From assembly GCF_050122995.1 (NCBI RefSeq), contig NZ_JBNLIA010000007.1, positions 51,897 through 115,896 of the forward strand: DNA of 64,000 nucleotides, given 5' to 3'. Of this stretch, positions 1 through 7,740 are shown piece after piece. Origin of the DNA: Haloparvum alkalitolerans (GTDB lineage Archaea; Halobacteriota; Halobacteria; Halobacteriales; Haloferacaceae). Position 1 is the first letter of the stretch; each line of letters starts with the position of its first letter. Below the pieces are notes generated by a model that searched no databases, was not told the origin of the DNA, and saw only the letters and a list, made by a program, of their open reading frames with translations. A program made the position numbers and the translations under genes.

Positions 1-167
1 ACCTGCGCCGTGCGCCAACACCATCGCAGGTCGAGCGCGTCTTTCGTGGCGGCATGTACCAAGTCGGGAGGACCGACAGGTTACTGGCCAATCGTTACTG
101 GCGGATAATAAAACTAGGGGTCAGATACCGCGGTCGTGATCTGAAATTCGTCGCTCTTTTGCCAAAC

Positions 168-178
168 CTTTTTATAGA
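168..178 (+). promoter_or_regulatory. putative TATA box for the HTH gene at 213
   Basis: An AT-rich TTTTTATAG stretch lies about 40 nt before the ATG at 213. The spacing fits a haloarchaeal TATA box with a short leader. It supports choosing 213 over the earlier in-frame ATG at 54, which would lie upstream of this promoter. Confidence 0.4.
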
Positions 179-212
179 GGTTGCACGAAACCGTGTGATA
201 TGGTGTGGTCCA

Positions 213-767
213 ATGTCTGAAAAAGACCGTCGTGATGATGAGGATGGAGAAATATCGGCGTTGGAGCTTGGTTCGGAATTGCAGGACCCACTTGAGGATT
301 TATCGGACGATGACCCAACCATAGAGGGATTCGGCGATGATGAAAGTGACACGTTAGCACAGGACAAAGTTCGGCGTGCAGTCCGAAAATTTGGCGAGGA
401 CGGGATCACGGTGAGCGAGATTATGGAGGTTACTGGGCTCGCGCGCAATACTGTTGATAAACATCTGACTCGGTTGCGACAGCTCCGTGAAGTGTACCGG
501 CAAAAGCGTGACAAGCAGACCTACTTCTACTATCCAAACGGAAAACCCCTACATTCGTTTGGGAAAAAACGGATTGAGGACGGGGACACTATTTTGGATA
601 TTCAGCTGGCAAAAGGGAAGAATGACGACTTGTACTTCCACTTGACAGAGAAGCGCTTCTCGTTGATGGAAGGCGAAACCACAGAAGGAGCGGTCATCTT
701 TCCGATGTCGTCACTTGATGAAGTCTTCCAAAAGATGCAAGAATTTGCTGAGGAGGCTGAAGAATAA
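213..767 (+). CDS. winged-helix DNA-binding protein, first gene of a two-gene operon
   Basis: A 184-aa acidic protein. The first 45 or so residues are very rich in Asp and Glu and look disordered. Residues about 50-110 form a winged helix-turn-helix, with a recognition-helix-like stretch LARNTVDKHLTRL followed by a wing (KQTYFYYPNGK). The last 70 residues match no family I know. The stop codon overlaps the next ATG by one base (TAATG), so the two genes are probably translationally coupled. The ORF can be opened at 54, but the promoter-like TTTATA near 170 favours 213. A transcriptional regulator of its own operon is a reasonable guess; the real role is unknown. Confidence 0.75.
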   Translation: MSEKDRRDDEDGEISALELGSELQDPLEDLSDDDPTIEGFGDDESDTLAQDKVRRAVRKFGEDGITVSEIMEVTGLARNTVDKHLTRLRQLREVYRQKRDKQTYFYYPNGKPLHSFGKKRIEDGDTILDIQLAKGKNDDLYFHLTEKRFSLMEGETTEGAVIFPMSSLDEVFQKMQEFAEEAEE

Positions 768-2170
768 TGCAAGATGTTAAATTCATTCAAAAGAACGAAC
801 AAGGCCTCGATGAGGTCCGGATCAGTGAAGTCACAGGGATTGAAGCACCGTTCTACACCCCAGAAGTAAGCGGTCCAGAGGGGCTGCAATCATTACTTTT
901 CGCACATGACGCTCTGGAGTCCCACAGTCCAGTGATGGTAGCGGGACACAGGTGGCAAGACATCCGATCAAAGCCACGCTTCAAACAGGTTCGAGAGGAC
1001 ATTCGAGAACTAGTAACCGAGCACCCGTTCTTCTATTACGAACCTGTTGAACTATTCCGTTATACTCGCCCTCAGAATTTGGTTACTTACGCGTTCCGCG
1101 GCGATCAAGCTCGTTCACGCGATTTCTACAGTGAACTACGGGATGGCAACTACAAAGACGCGATTGAGAAACTGCCCCGCTTTTTCCAGCCGTTCATAGA
1201 AGCTCAAATGAAAGCCTTGCTGAAGAGCAAGGACCTCGCTGTCCCGATGAAATATCAGTCCCAAAATAGTGGCAAAGTCCACGAAGCCTGGCGGGACAAG
1301 CGAGCGGATTCAGGGTTTACAGAGTACTTCGAGACGCTCGCTCAGGACGCAGGGAACGCACCTAATACTGCCCTCATTCCACCTGTACCCCCAGTGATGA
1401 AATCGACCGGGAAAGACGTCATCAGCCGCACACTGGGACTTAATAGCTATATGAGACAGCTGGCTGAAACAAAATGGAATGAACCCTCAAGTGGGTCAGT
1501 AACGGCATATCTCCACTTCTACATCGATCAGGGGGTTTTCGAGCCAAGTGATAATGGCAACGCCCAGCGGATCAAACAAGCCATTAAATCAGAAATACAG
1601 AGCGCATCCTACGCCGGCGTGGCCCTCACCATCTCAAATCTAGATCGGGTATGGGACAAAGGGAATGAAAAAGCACTCGAGAGCTTCGTTACGGAAGTCG
1701 TCAATCTGGCACGTCAAGAGCATCTTCCGGTCATTCTCCCGCGGTCGGGATATTACGGAATGTATCTAACTGATCACGGTGTTCAGACATTCTCCAGCCT
1801 GATGAATGGCAATCTTGAATATAATCGCCGAGGCGGAGGCATTGACGAGCGTTCAAAGTACGGCACTATTCCAATATATGGTGCTGCACGGGAAGTTAAT
1901 GCAGAAGAGTTAGACCAAGTGCTGGCACGTAACGGGGGCGAACTTCATGATATCCCGGGTATCCCGAGCTCGCCGCCAACTTATAATCACTCTGCTGGGT
2001 CATACAAAGCAAAGTACGGAAAAGCAATCCAGTTCCGAACTAGATTCGGGAAAGCCCGGCGGATGGTCCATATTAAAGAAGCTCAAGAACTACGCGATGG
2101 GCTCCGACGGGGGACAGCGCGACCCGCTCAGCGTTACTTTGAGCGTTCAGATCACCCGGATCTCAGTTAG
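767..2170 (+). CDS. 467-aa protein of unknown function, coupled to the HTH gene
   Basis: The start ATG overlaps the stop of the upstream HTH gene, so both are read from one transcript. I do not recognise the family. The protein has no signal peptide and no convincing transmembrane segment. A region at about residues 275-350 alternates strands and helices and holds the string LPVILPRSGYYGMYLTDHG, and the C-terminus is basic (RRGTARPAQRYFERSDHPDLS region). GC content is lower than in the genes after 2.2 kb, which suggests a separate origin. The pairing of a small HTH protein with a large unknown protein is typical of accessory systems, but nothing visible shows a catalytic site. Confidence 0.7.
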   Translation: MQDVKFIQKNEQGLDEVRISEVTGIEAPFYTPEVSGPEGLQSLLFAHDALESHSPVMVAGHRWQDIRSKPRFKQVREDIRELVTEHPFFYYEPVELFRYTRPQNLVTYAFRGDQARSRDFYSELRDGNYKDAIEKLPRFFQPFIEAQMKALLKSKDLAVPMKYQSQNSGKVHEAWRDKRADSGFTEYFETLAQDAGNAPNTALIPPVPPVMKSTGKDVISRTLGLNSYMRQLAETKWNEPSSGSVTAYLHFYIDQGVFEPSDNGNAQRIKQAIKSEIQSASYAGVALTISNLDRVWDKGNEKALESFVTEVVNLARQEHLPVILPRSGYYGMYLTDHGVQTFSSLMNGNLEYNRRGGGIDERSKYGTIPIYGAAREVNAEELDQVLARNGGELHDIPGIPSSPPTYNHSAGSYKAKYGKAIQFRTRFGKARRMVHIKEAQELRDGLRRGTARPAQRYFERSDHPDLS

Positions 2171-2203
2171 ACATCTGAGTCTACGGCAGTCTCATCGGAT
2201 TTC

Positions 2204-2236
2204 GTTTTTTTATCCCCCAGTGATAGGTGAGGGGCT
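2204..2236 (+). repeat. leader hairpin copy 1
   Basis: A run of seven T is followed by CCCCC, a GGTGAGGGG-like loop and CTC. The element lies 36 nt before the TFB start at 2273. It is one of the weaker copies of the T-tract/hairpin family described in the findings. Confidence 0.55.
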
Positions 2237-2272
2237 CCCGGTGACAGCGAGTTCCTGAATACGGTGAGAACG

Positions 2273-3193
2273 ATGGCAACGAGAGACATCTACGAAACCG
2301 GCTTCGACGAAGACGTCCAAACGGAGTCAAGCGCAAACCGATGTCCCGAGTGCGACGGACACGTCACTACCAACGTGAAGGAAACGGTCTGCGAGGACTG
2401 TGGGCTCGTTATCGATGAACAACGTATCGATCACGGGCCAGAGTGGCGATCGTACGATGAGGACAAACGCGAGCGAACAGGCGCACCCCTGACTGCGGCC
2501 CGTCACGATCGAGGCCTCTCGACCGAGATCGGCCACGGAACTGATGCGCACGGGAACGAACTCTCAGGGCAGAAACGTCGGCGGCTGGCCCGGATGCGAC
2601 GTGAGCAGACCCGTGGTCGCTGGCGGTCCAAAGCGGAACGGAATCTCGCACACGGGTTGGGCGAGGTGCGCCGGCTGGCGAGTGCGCTCGAACTCTCCGA
2701 GTCGATTCGTGACCAGGCGTGCCAGCTCTTCCGGAGGGCTCAGAGCGAGGATCTGCTTCGTGGCAGATCCATCGAAGCCATCGGTGCAGCGAGTATCTAC
2801 GGTACCGGCCGATGTAACCAACACCCGCTTCTCCTCGAGGATGTCGTCGACGCCGCCCGAGTCGAGTCCACTCGTGTGACCAACGCCTACCGAACACTGA
2901 ATCGCGAATTAGAGCTCCCGGCACCACCAATGCGCCCGACGTCGTTCGTTCCGCGGCTGATCTCGGAGTTGGGGTTAGACCACGACATTCGCCGCCGCGC
3001 GAACGAACTCGCAGAACACGCCGAAGGGACAGCCCTCACGAACGGCTGTCAGCCATCGGGCGTCGCGGCCGCCTGTGTCTATCTGGCCGCCCAAGAACAG
3101 GGCGCGTTGATTACCCAATCCACCGTCGCGTCGGCAGCAGAAGTGTCAGTCGTGACGCTCCGAAGCCGGCGGGACGAACTCCAAGCGATCTGA
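2273..3193 (+). CDS. tfb: transcription initiation factor TFB (TFIIB homologue)
   Basis: TFB bridges TBP and RNA polymerase at archaeal promoters. The 306-aa product has an N-terminal zinc ribbon (CPEC near residue 21 and CEDCG near 40), a B-finger/linker region rich in Arg and Gly, and two cyclin-fold repeats (about 115-205 and 210-305). The C-terminal repeat ends in an HTH-like element, QSTVASAAEVSVVTLRSRRDEL. Its length matches haloarchaeal TFBs. An in-frame GTG lies nine bases upstream, but ATG at 2273 is preferred. Plasmid-borne extra TFBs are common in haloarchaea and can redirect transcription to accessory genes. A decayed second TFB tail lies at 4420-4580. Confidence 0.93.
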   Translation: MATRDIYETGFDEDVQTESSANRCPECDGHVTTNVKETVCEDCGLVIDEQRIDHGPEWRSYDEDKRERTGAPLTAARHDRGLSTEIGHGTDAHGNELSGQKRRRLARMRREQTRGRWRSKAERNLAHGLGEVRRLASALELSESIRDQACQLFRRAQSEDLLRGRSIEAIGAASIYGTGRCNQHPLLLEDVVDAARVESTRVTNAYRTLNRELELPAPPMRPTSFVPRLISELGLDHDIRRRANELAEHAEGTALTNGCQPSGVAAACVYLAAQEQGALITQSTVASAAEVSVVTLRSRRDELQAI

Positions 3194-3246
3194 GACGCCT
3201 CCAGTAGAGGAGCACCTACATACAGGCAGAGAGTCTACCAAGGAGT

Positions 3247-3351
3247 ATGGATCTGGAAGAGACTGTCGAGTATCTGTCGACAGAGCTCGATATCGAGGGG
3301 AGTGAGCACGTTCGCGAGGTTGGTCGAGCGGTCGCCGAGCTCCGAGACTGA
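3247..3351 (+). CDS. possible 34-aa acidic small protein
   Basis: A short open frame, MDLEETVEYLSTELD..., ends at TGA 3349-3351. It is strongly acidic and predicted helical, as expected of a real haloarchaeal small protein. It stands alone between the TFB gene and the zinc-ribbon gene, and no clear promoter was seen. It could be a chance ORF in GC-rich DNA. Confidence 0.3.
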   Translation: MDLEETVEYLSTELDIEGSEHVREVGRAVAELRD

Positions 3352-3419
3352 CTCCGTCTCAGGCGATCAGATTTATTTCGTCGTCGCCGAATCCGTTCCC
3401 GCGTTTTCTCACCCTTGAG

Positions 3420-3427
3420 TTTAAATA
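3420..3427 (+). promoter_or_regulatory. TATA-like promoter element of the 3457 gene
   Basis: TTTAAATA followed by CCAAACCGGGG lies about 30 nt before the ATG at 3457, so the transcript would be leaderless or nearly so. An almost identical block precedes the unrelated gene at 14429. Confidence 0.5.
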
Positions 3428-3456
3428 CCAAACCGGGGGAAACGCGGACCGAATCG

Positions 3457-4326
3457 ATGACTGACCACAACTCAGACCGAGACGCGTTCCAACCTGTCGG
3501 GGAAGGCGCTCTGGTGCCGGACCCAGCACTGGATCAGCCAGCGGACGGCCAGCCAACCCGCCAGCGTGAAGCCGCGCATTCGGGTGGGTATCCGGATGGA
3601 ACAACCGACACAGACCGAGCCTGTGTCTCCTGTGGCGCATCGATCCCGGCGTCGCAACGAAAATGCCGGTTCTGTCTCGAACACGAACTCGACGCCGCCT
3701 CAGCGTCGGATGCTGCGAGTTCCGAGCAATCACTCCGTGGCGTGATCCACTTCCTCGTCGAATCCGGGACGTTCTATGGTGCTGTCGCGAAAGGGACAGC
3801 TGCAGCGACACTTCTCACGTCAGGTCACGACGAGCCCATTGACGACTGTACGCTCATCTACGATCTCGACGACGAGCCCGCACCCCAGTTAACCGAGCGC
3901 TGGCCTACGCTCCCCGCTGCTACTGAGGTGACCACAGCGGCTGGCGACGCGTTACTAACAGCGGCCCGTGAGCGGAAAGCGTGGAACGAGAGGAGCGATC
4001 GTTCTCAGACGGAGATTCCACGCGTCTATGACGAGCGTGGCCAGGGAATTCGTGATGAGTCGTCCCTCGAGCACACGCTCGACGACAGCGATCAGCTGTG
4101 GATCGTCCCAGCAATCGCTGTTGAAACAGTACCCCACGAAACGGAATCCAGCAGTGCCGGAGCCGAAATTCCGACCGTGACAGCCCTCGAGTGCCAGCAC
4201 TGTACGAGAGAAACAGAACATCGGTTCAGGACACGCGAGTCGCTCCCTGACGAGACTTGGACGGGCCAACCAATCTGGGAGTGCCAGGTGTGTGGCACAG
4301 GTCGCTACGGGCCTGCTCCCAAATAG
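3457..4326 (+). CDS. zinc-ribbon protein of unknown function
   Basis: A 289-aa acidic protein. A first zinc ribbon (CVSCG...CRFC) sits near residues 55-75 after a Gln/Pro-rich, low-complexity start. A second, C-terminal CxxC pair set (CQHC...CQVC) spans about residues 247-282. The middle part ends in DQLWIVP, a string also seen near the C-terminus of the protein at 17145 (ELWIVP), so the two may share a small domain. The ORF can be extended to 3415, but the TATA-like element at 3420 makes 3457 the better start. It is probably a nucleic-acid or protein-binding adaptor; no catalytic motif is visible. Confidence 0.72.
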   Translation: MTDHNSDRDAFQPVGEGALVPDPALDQPADGQPTRQREAAHSGGYPDGTTDTDRACVSCGASIPASQRKCRFCLEHELDAASASDAASSEQSLRGVIHFLVESGTFYGAVAKGTAAATLLTSGHDEPIDDCTLIYDLDDEPAPQLTERWPTLPAATEVTTAAGDALLTAARERKAWNERSDRSQTEIPRVYDERGQGIRDESSLEHTLDDSDQLWIVPAIAVETVPHETESSSAGAEIPTVTALECQHCTRETEHRFRTRESLPDETWTGQPIWECQVCGTGRYGPAPK

Positions 4327-4345
4327 GGCAGGAGGAATCTCGTAG

Positions 4346-4388
4346 ATTAACCAACAGTCTCCGATAGAGATGACTTCTGTTGGTTAAT
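4346..4388. repeat. TTAACCAACA inverted repeat, copy A
   Basis: Two perfect 12-bp arms, ATTAACCAACAG at 4346-4357 and its complement at 4377-4388, enclose a 19-nt spacer. It lies 20 nt after the stop of the zinc-ribbon gene. It is one of four such elements in the window. Confidence 0.8.
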
Positions 4389-4419
4389 ACGGTGAGTACC
4401 CTCAAGTCCGACGTCAGTC

Positions 4420-4580
4420 ACGGCGGGCGTTCATTCGGCAGGGTTCGCAGCGGCTTGCCTCCACAAATTGGGCGGGAACAGGGGTAGTGGGTGACGCAAC
4501 GTGACATCGCCGAGTCCGGAAACGTCACGCCGACCACGACACGGACGCATCACCAAACGCTCGATGAACTCGCTGTCTAG
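4420..4580 (+). pseudogene. decayed 3' end of a second TFB gene
   Basis: In one frame, 4432-4470 reads HSAGFAAACLH, like the AAACLY stretch of the second TFB cyclin repeat. After a frame change, 4491-4580 reads VTQRDIAESGNVTPTTTRTH and then a stop, like the TFB C-terminal element (compare AEVSVVTLRSRRDEL in the intact TFB at 2273). The rest of the gene is missing. This is inferred from motif resemblance only. Confidence 0.5.
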
Positions 4581-5065
4581 ACGGGCCAGGTAGGGAGCGA
4601 GGGCGCTCCATTCTTCCAGTGAATCGCATCTAGCGCGGGCGGGAACTGCTGTAGTCGGTCATCGAGGATGGCGAGCGGATGGGCATCGAGAAACGTCGCC
4701 TCATGCCGATCAACCGGCGTGTCTTCGTGATTGAGCTGGATATGACAGGGCCCAAGGTTCGGATGGTCGGCGTCTTGGTGGAATCCGAGCATCAGATTTC
4801 GGTCCGGTTCGATCCAGTTTATGCGGTAGTATTCGTGGTCGACGCCGGCGGGGTACCAGAAACGAATCTCCAGTCGTGCTGTCGCCGCGTCGTAAGAGTC
4901 ACTCAGGAACGTCGTCGGATCGACATCCGCGATGACGTACCGGGGTCGGCGTCGAGACGGGCGATAGCGGACCTCTTCACACCCTGGCTGGTTCGTCAAT
5001 CGGTCGTGAACGTCGCGGAGGAGGGTCCGCTGTGTATAGCGGTCGCGACCGGCAAGAAAGATCAT
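4577..5065 (-). CDS. TumE/DUF6516-like toxin candidate
   Basis: A 162-aa protein read just after the HTH gene at 5083-5634 (17-nt gap, same strand). The middle part, about residues 60-105, has a strand-rich pattern: EIRFW, YYRINWIEPDRNLMLGFHQD, then a HPN...CHIQLNHED segment. This resembles the YRYHYQD...RWDNAPHHP pattern of TumE-type (DUF6516) toxins. The second pair at 52333-53409 has the same arrangement and a comparable core, YKFHYTDTEGVNLRWGKHPH. The toxin call is an inference from that resemblance and from the pairing with a DNA-binding partner. Confidence 0.55.
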   Translation of the reverse strand: MIFLAGRDRYTQRTLLRDVHDRLTNQPGCEEVRYRPSRRRPRYVIADVDPTTFLSDSYDAATARLEIRFWYPAGVDHEYYRINWIEPDRNLMLGFHQDADHPNLGPCHIQLNHEDTPVDRHEATFLDAHPLAILDDRLQQFPPALDAIHWKNGAPSLPTWPV

Positions 5066-5082
5066 TCTGTGAGAGAGGAGGA

Positions 5083-5634
5083 TTAGCTCGTGGCGCGGTC
5101 AGCCACGTCAGTCATCTGCTCGCGGGCGGCTTCGACGTCGGAGTAGAGTTCCAGTGCGTGCTTGATGAGGCGGCGATCCTCCTCGTTCTCACGCCAGAAC
5201 GCGATGACGTCGCGGCGCTCACGGAGCTCCGCACTTGCGAGGTCGCCGTCGGCGAGCGACTGTTCGAGCTCCTCCCACGTCTCGACGTCGTAGGTCGCCT
5301 GCCACTCCTCGATCTCCTCGGTAATCGCGGCCAATTCGCTCCGCAGCTCCTCGCGGGTGTTTTCCTCGATGAGCGTGCGGATCTCCTCGAAGAGCAGTCG
5401 CGTGTAGTCCGGCTGGTAGCGCGTGGTCTCGCCGGCCTCGACGCGACGCAACTGGCCCTGGTCGACGAGATCCTGAAGTTCCTCGTTGGTCGTGCTCCAG
5501 GCGGCGTCGGCCTGCTCGCTGATCCAGTTAACTGAGCGGGGTTCGCGAAGTGACTCGGCGACCGCCCGAATACGGTCGCGGGCGCTCATCGACTCAGTCC
5601 ACGATTGGACCCCATCTCGCGAGGATTCGGTCAT
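5083..5634 (-). CDS. HTH/coiled-coil partner of the TumE-like protein (antitoxin candidate)
   Basis: A 183-aa acidic protein. Residues about 20-75 form a winged helix-turn-helix (VNWISEQADAAWSTTNEELQDLVDQG) with a wing TTRYQPD. A long charged helical region from about 80 to 180 is probably a coiled coil. It resembles the haloarchaeal DUF7342-type regulators. It lies directly upstream of the TumE-like gene, as expected of an antitoxin that represses its own operon. A GTG at 5643 could also start it. The TATA-like ATATATG near 5675-5682 on the opposite side fits a short leader. Confidence 0.65.
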   Translation of the reverse strand: MTESSRDGVQSWTESMSARDRIRAVAESLREPRSVNWISEQADAAWSTTNEELQDLVDQGQLRRVEAGETTRYQPDYTRLLFEEIRTLIEENTREELRSELAAITEEIEEWQATYDVETWEELEQSLADGDLASAELRERRDVIAFWRENEEDRRLIKHALELYSDVEAAREQMTDVADRATS

Positions 5635-5758
5635 GGTTGGCACCTCTTGGGACAGTGTTCGCGCCGTACTCTCATATATGTTTGTACTGCCTCACATAAT
5701 CAAGAGCGAGATGCGAGCGAAGGCGTCCGGACGTTGAAATGCGATACCGACAGAAGGT

Positions 5759-5911
5759 ATGAGCCAACCGATGTACGACCGATATTCTGACTTTGCGGAA
5801 CTACGGCCGACCGGCGAGGCATCCCACATCCCGGACACGATGCTGGACGACCGGTGTGAGAGTGACCTCCTGGCGGCAACGCGTCGCGACGAACACTGGT
5901 GGCGACGCTGA
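5759..5911 (+). CDS. 50-aa conserved-looking small protein
   Basis: An open frame coding MSQPMYDRYSDFAELRPTGE..., with Asp/Glu-rich composition and a C-terminal HWWRR. It stands upstream of a run of small plus-strand genes. Composition and codon use are those of neighbouring real genes, and the frame does not overlap any better candidate. Function unknown. Confidence 0.45.
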   Translation: MSQPMYDRYSDFAELRPTGEASHIPDTMLDDRCESDLLAATRRDEHWWRR

Positions 5912-5937
5912 TGCGCCGACGACAGTCTCGTAAGGAG

Positions 5938-5970
5938 TCTTTCTGCGCCGGCGAGTGGTGAGGCACTTCC
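5938..5970 (+). repeat. leader hairpin copy 2 (degenerate)
   Basis: TCTTTCT is followed by GCGCC, GGCGAGTGGTGA and GGCAC. The stem has one mismatch. It ends one base before the ATG at 5972, the closest placement in the set. Confidence 0.45.
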
Positions 5971-5971
5971 G

Positions 5972-6160
5972 ATGAATCAGCAAGTCGAACAAGGCTACCG
6001 GATGCATTGTGTGCTCAGCAATCTCAGCCGGCTCGACGTCGACCAGTTGGACGACACGGATCGAGAGCGAGTCGAGACTGCAAGAGACCTCCTGGAAGAA
6101 GTGAGTCTACTCACGCGACCAGAGGACGGGAGCGGACCAGACGCCCCAACAGACGACTGA
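5972..6160 (+). CDS. 62-aa small acidic protein
   Basis: MNQQVEQGYRMHCVLSNLSRLDVDQL... is predicted to be helical and acidic. It follows leader hairpin 2 directly and is followed by leader hairpin 3, so it is one unit in a series of hairpin-plus-small-gene units. No motif recognised. Confidence 0.55.
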   Translation: MNQQVEQGYRMHCVLSNLSRLDVDQLDDTDRERVETARDLLEEVSLLTRPEDGSGPDAPTDD

Positions 6161-6199
6161 TCGTCATCGCCGTCGAGGCCAGGGGCACTTCCAGTGTCG

Positions 6200-6230
6200 G
6201 TTTATCGCCCCCCAAGAGGGGTGCGGGGCT
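6200..6230 (+). repeat. leader hairpin copy 3
   Basis: GTTTATC, then GCCCCCC, loop AAGAGGGGTG, then CGGGGC. The gene start at 6247 follows after 16 nt. Confidence 0.65.
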
Positions 6231-6246
6231 TCCCGCGAGTCCAGAC

Positions 6247-6627
6247 ATGGCGACACTACAAGCTGCGACGACGTCAACCGGCGCGATCGTATCGGATCCG
6301 CAGGCAGTCCGCGAACTCTGTGAGAACTACTGCTTCGGGACGCTCGACTGGGAGGTGACCGAAGACGGAGAGCTCACCATCTGGGGGTACGACGACTTCG
6401 AGGTGTACGAGGCGCGGGAGAACGGCCTCCCGGACTACGAAGGCGGGATCGTGACCCACGAATTCCTGCGAGAACTCGCCGACCACCTCGAAGCTGACGA
6501 GGAACTCGATATCCAGACAGCGGGGTTCACGAAGTGCCGCTTCCCCGTGCTGGCAAAGCGGTACGTCGTTCGCGATGGCGAAGTCCTCCACGCGGACCTC
6601 AGTTCCCCCGACCCGATCGACGAGTAG
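6247..6627 (+). CDS. 126-aa hypothetical haloarchaeal protein
   Basis: The product starts MATLQAATTSTGAIV and continues as an acidic alpha/beta protein. A FTKCRFPVLAKRYVV segment near the C-terminus is the only basic patch. The frame is open back to 6007, but the hairpin at 6200-6230 and the ATG spacing point to 6247. No family is recognised. It is tandem with other hairpin-led genes on the same strand. Confidence 0.65.
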   Translation: MATLQAATTSTGAIVSDPQAVRELCENYCFGTLDWEVTEDGELTIWGYDDFEVYEARENGLPDYEGGIVTHEFLRELADHLEADEELDIQTAGFTKCRFPVLAKRYVVRDGEVLHADLSSPDPIDE

Positions 6628-6629
6628 CG

Positions 6630-6660
6630 TTGTTCGTCCCCCGGGAGGGGTGCGGGGCGA
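6630..6660 (+). repeat. leader hairpin copy 4
   Basis: TTGTTCGT, then CCCCG, loop GGAGGGGTG, then CGGGG. It lies between the stop at 6627 and the ATG at 6695. Confidence 0.65.
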
Positions 6661-6694
6661 TCCAGTCGCGGTCGCCCCGTGAGGTGATTGCTCG

Positions 6695-7357
6695 ATGGGC
6701 CACCGCGCACTCGTTGCGTACGAACGCACAGACGAACAGTACACGCTCCACTACAGCCATTGGGGCGCAGCGAACCTGAAGCTCAAGCGCCGAATCTCGG
6801 CTGAGTCGCCGTTCGGTGGCGACGACACCGACTCCAAGTGGGCGAAACAGCTGCTGGCGGAACTGGCCGATGGCCTCGAGGCAGATGCGGTCGACGGCTA
6901 CCTCACCGGCGAGGATCGACCGTCGACGGTCGTCGAACCGAAGCCCCGCGCCACCGGGCTCACCCTCGACGAGATCGTTGCTGACCACCTCGACTATCTC
7001 CACCACGAGGCGTTCTTCGTGGTGTCGACGACGTTCGAGGTGACCGCCTATCGGACGCTGTGGTTCGGCCTCCAGTACGACTCAGAGACGGTCGAGGAGG
7101 GAGAAACAGTCGGGAACGGCGCGCTCGCGACAGTGCGTTGGTACGACGGCGAGCCGGTCGGCGACGGCCACCTCCAGGGACAGTTCGCGGCCCTCAAAGA
7201 CGTCGTCGGCGATATGCTCGACAAGGGCGTCTTCACGCCGTCGACGGCGAGACAGTACCTGAAACGGAAGCTGGCCGAGCGAGTCGGAGACCGACAGGAG
7301 CTGCTCATCCCGACCGGAGAATCACCCTTAGAGACAGCGAGTTTCGGCAAGCCGTAA
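6695..7357 (+). CDS. DUF6735-like haloarchaeal protein
   Basis: The 220-aa product opens with MGHRALVAYERTDEQYTLHY and then HWGAANLKLK, the hallmark start of a haloarchaeal plasmid family that I recall as DUF6735. It is an acidic alpha/beta protein. Its C-terminal part (KGVFTPSTARQYLKRKLAERV) is helical and basic and could bind nucleic acid. Function is unknown in the family. It sits 34 nt after a leader hairpin and is followed by another small gene on the same strand. Confidence 0.7.
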   Translation: MGHRALVAYERTDEQYTLHYSHWGAANLKLKRRISAESPFGGDDTDSKWAKQLLAELADGLEADAVDGYLTGEDRPSTVVEPKPRATGLTLDEIVADHLDYLHHEAFFVVSTTFEVTAYRTLWFGLQYDSETVEEGETVGNGALATVRWYDGEPVGDGHLQGQFAALKDVVGDMLDKGVFTPSTARQYLKRKLAERVGDRQELLIPTGESPLETASFGKP

Positions 7358-7394
7358 CACCAATCCCTTAGTGGGTTTCGAGGGACGTCTAAGT

Positions 7395-7679
7395 ATGTCA
7401 AATCAGTCTGAAGATGACGTTCGTGTTTGGCTTGTCGAACGGACGTACTCTGATGACGAGCAGAACCTGATCATCCTCACCTACGCAACACCCGATGGAG
7501 AACAGTACTATCGGAAGGAACGCGCACTCACATCCTTCACCGACGTCCGAGACACGACAGCAGCAGTCGATGCTGAACCCGGCAATCTTGGCATGGTCGA
7601 TGACCCCGACCTCCAAGAGCAATACGCGGCCGAAGCACAGCGAATGCAGGAAGTCCACGACCCTGACGACGTAATCTGA
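7395..7679 (+). CDS. 94-aa hypothetical protein
   Basis: MSNQSEDDVRVWLVERTYSDDEQ... is followed by a strand-rich half and an acidic helical tail (QEQYAAEAQRMQEVHDPDD). It lies 37 nt after the DUF6735-like gene. A short CCCTTAGTGGGTTTCGAGGG imperfect stem just upstream may be a worn leader hairpin. The family is not recognised. Confidence 0.6.
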   Translation: MSNQSEDDVRVWLVERTYSDDEQNLIILTYATPDGEQYYRKERALTSFTDVRDTTAAVDAEPGNLGMVDDPDLQEQYAAEAQRMQEVHDPDDVI

Positions 7680-7740
7680 GGTCTACTGGTCGACAACGCT
7701 ACAGGCCATGGGTTATGTCGTAGCAGGCCTTAGACTGGGT

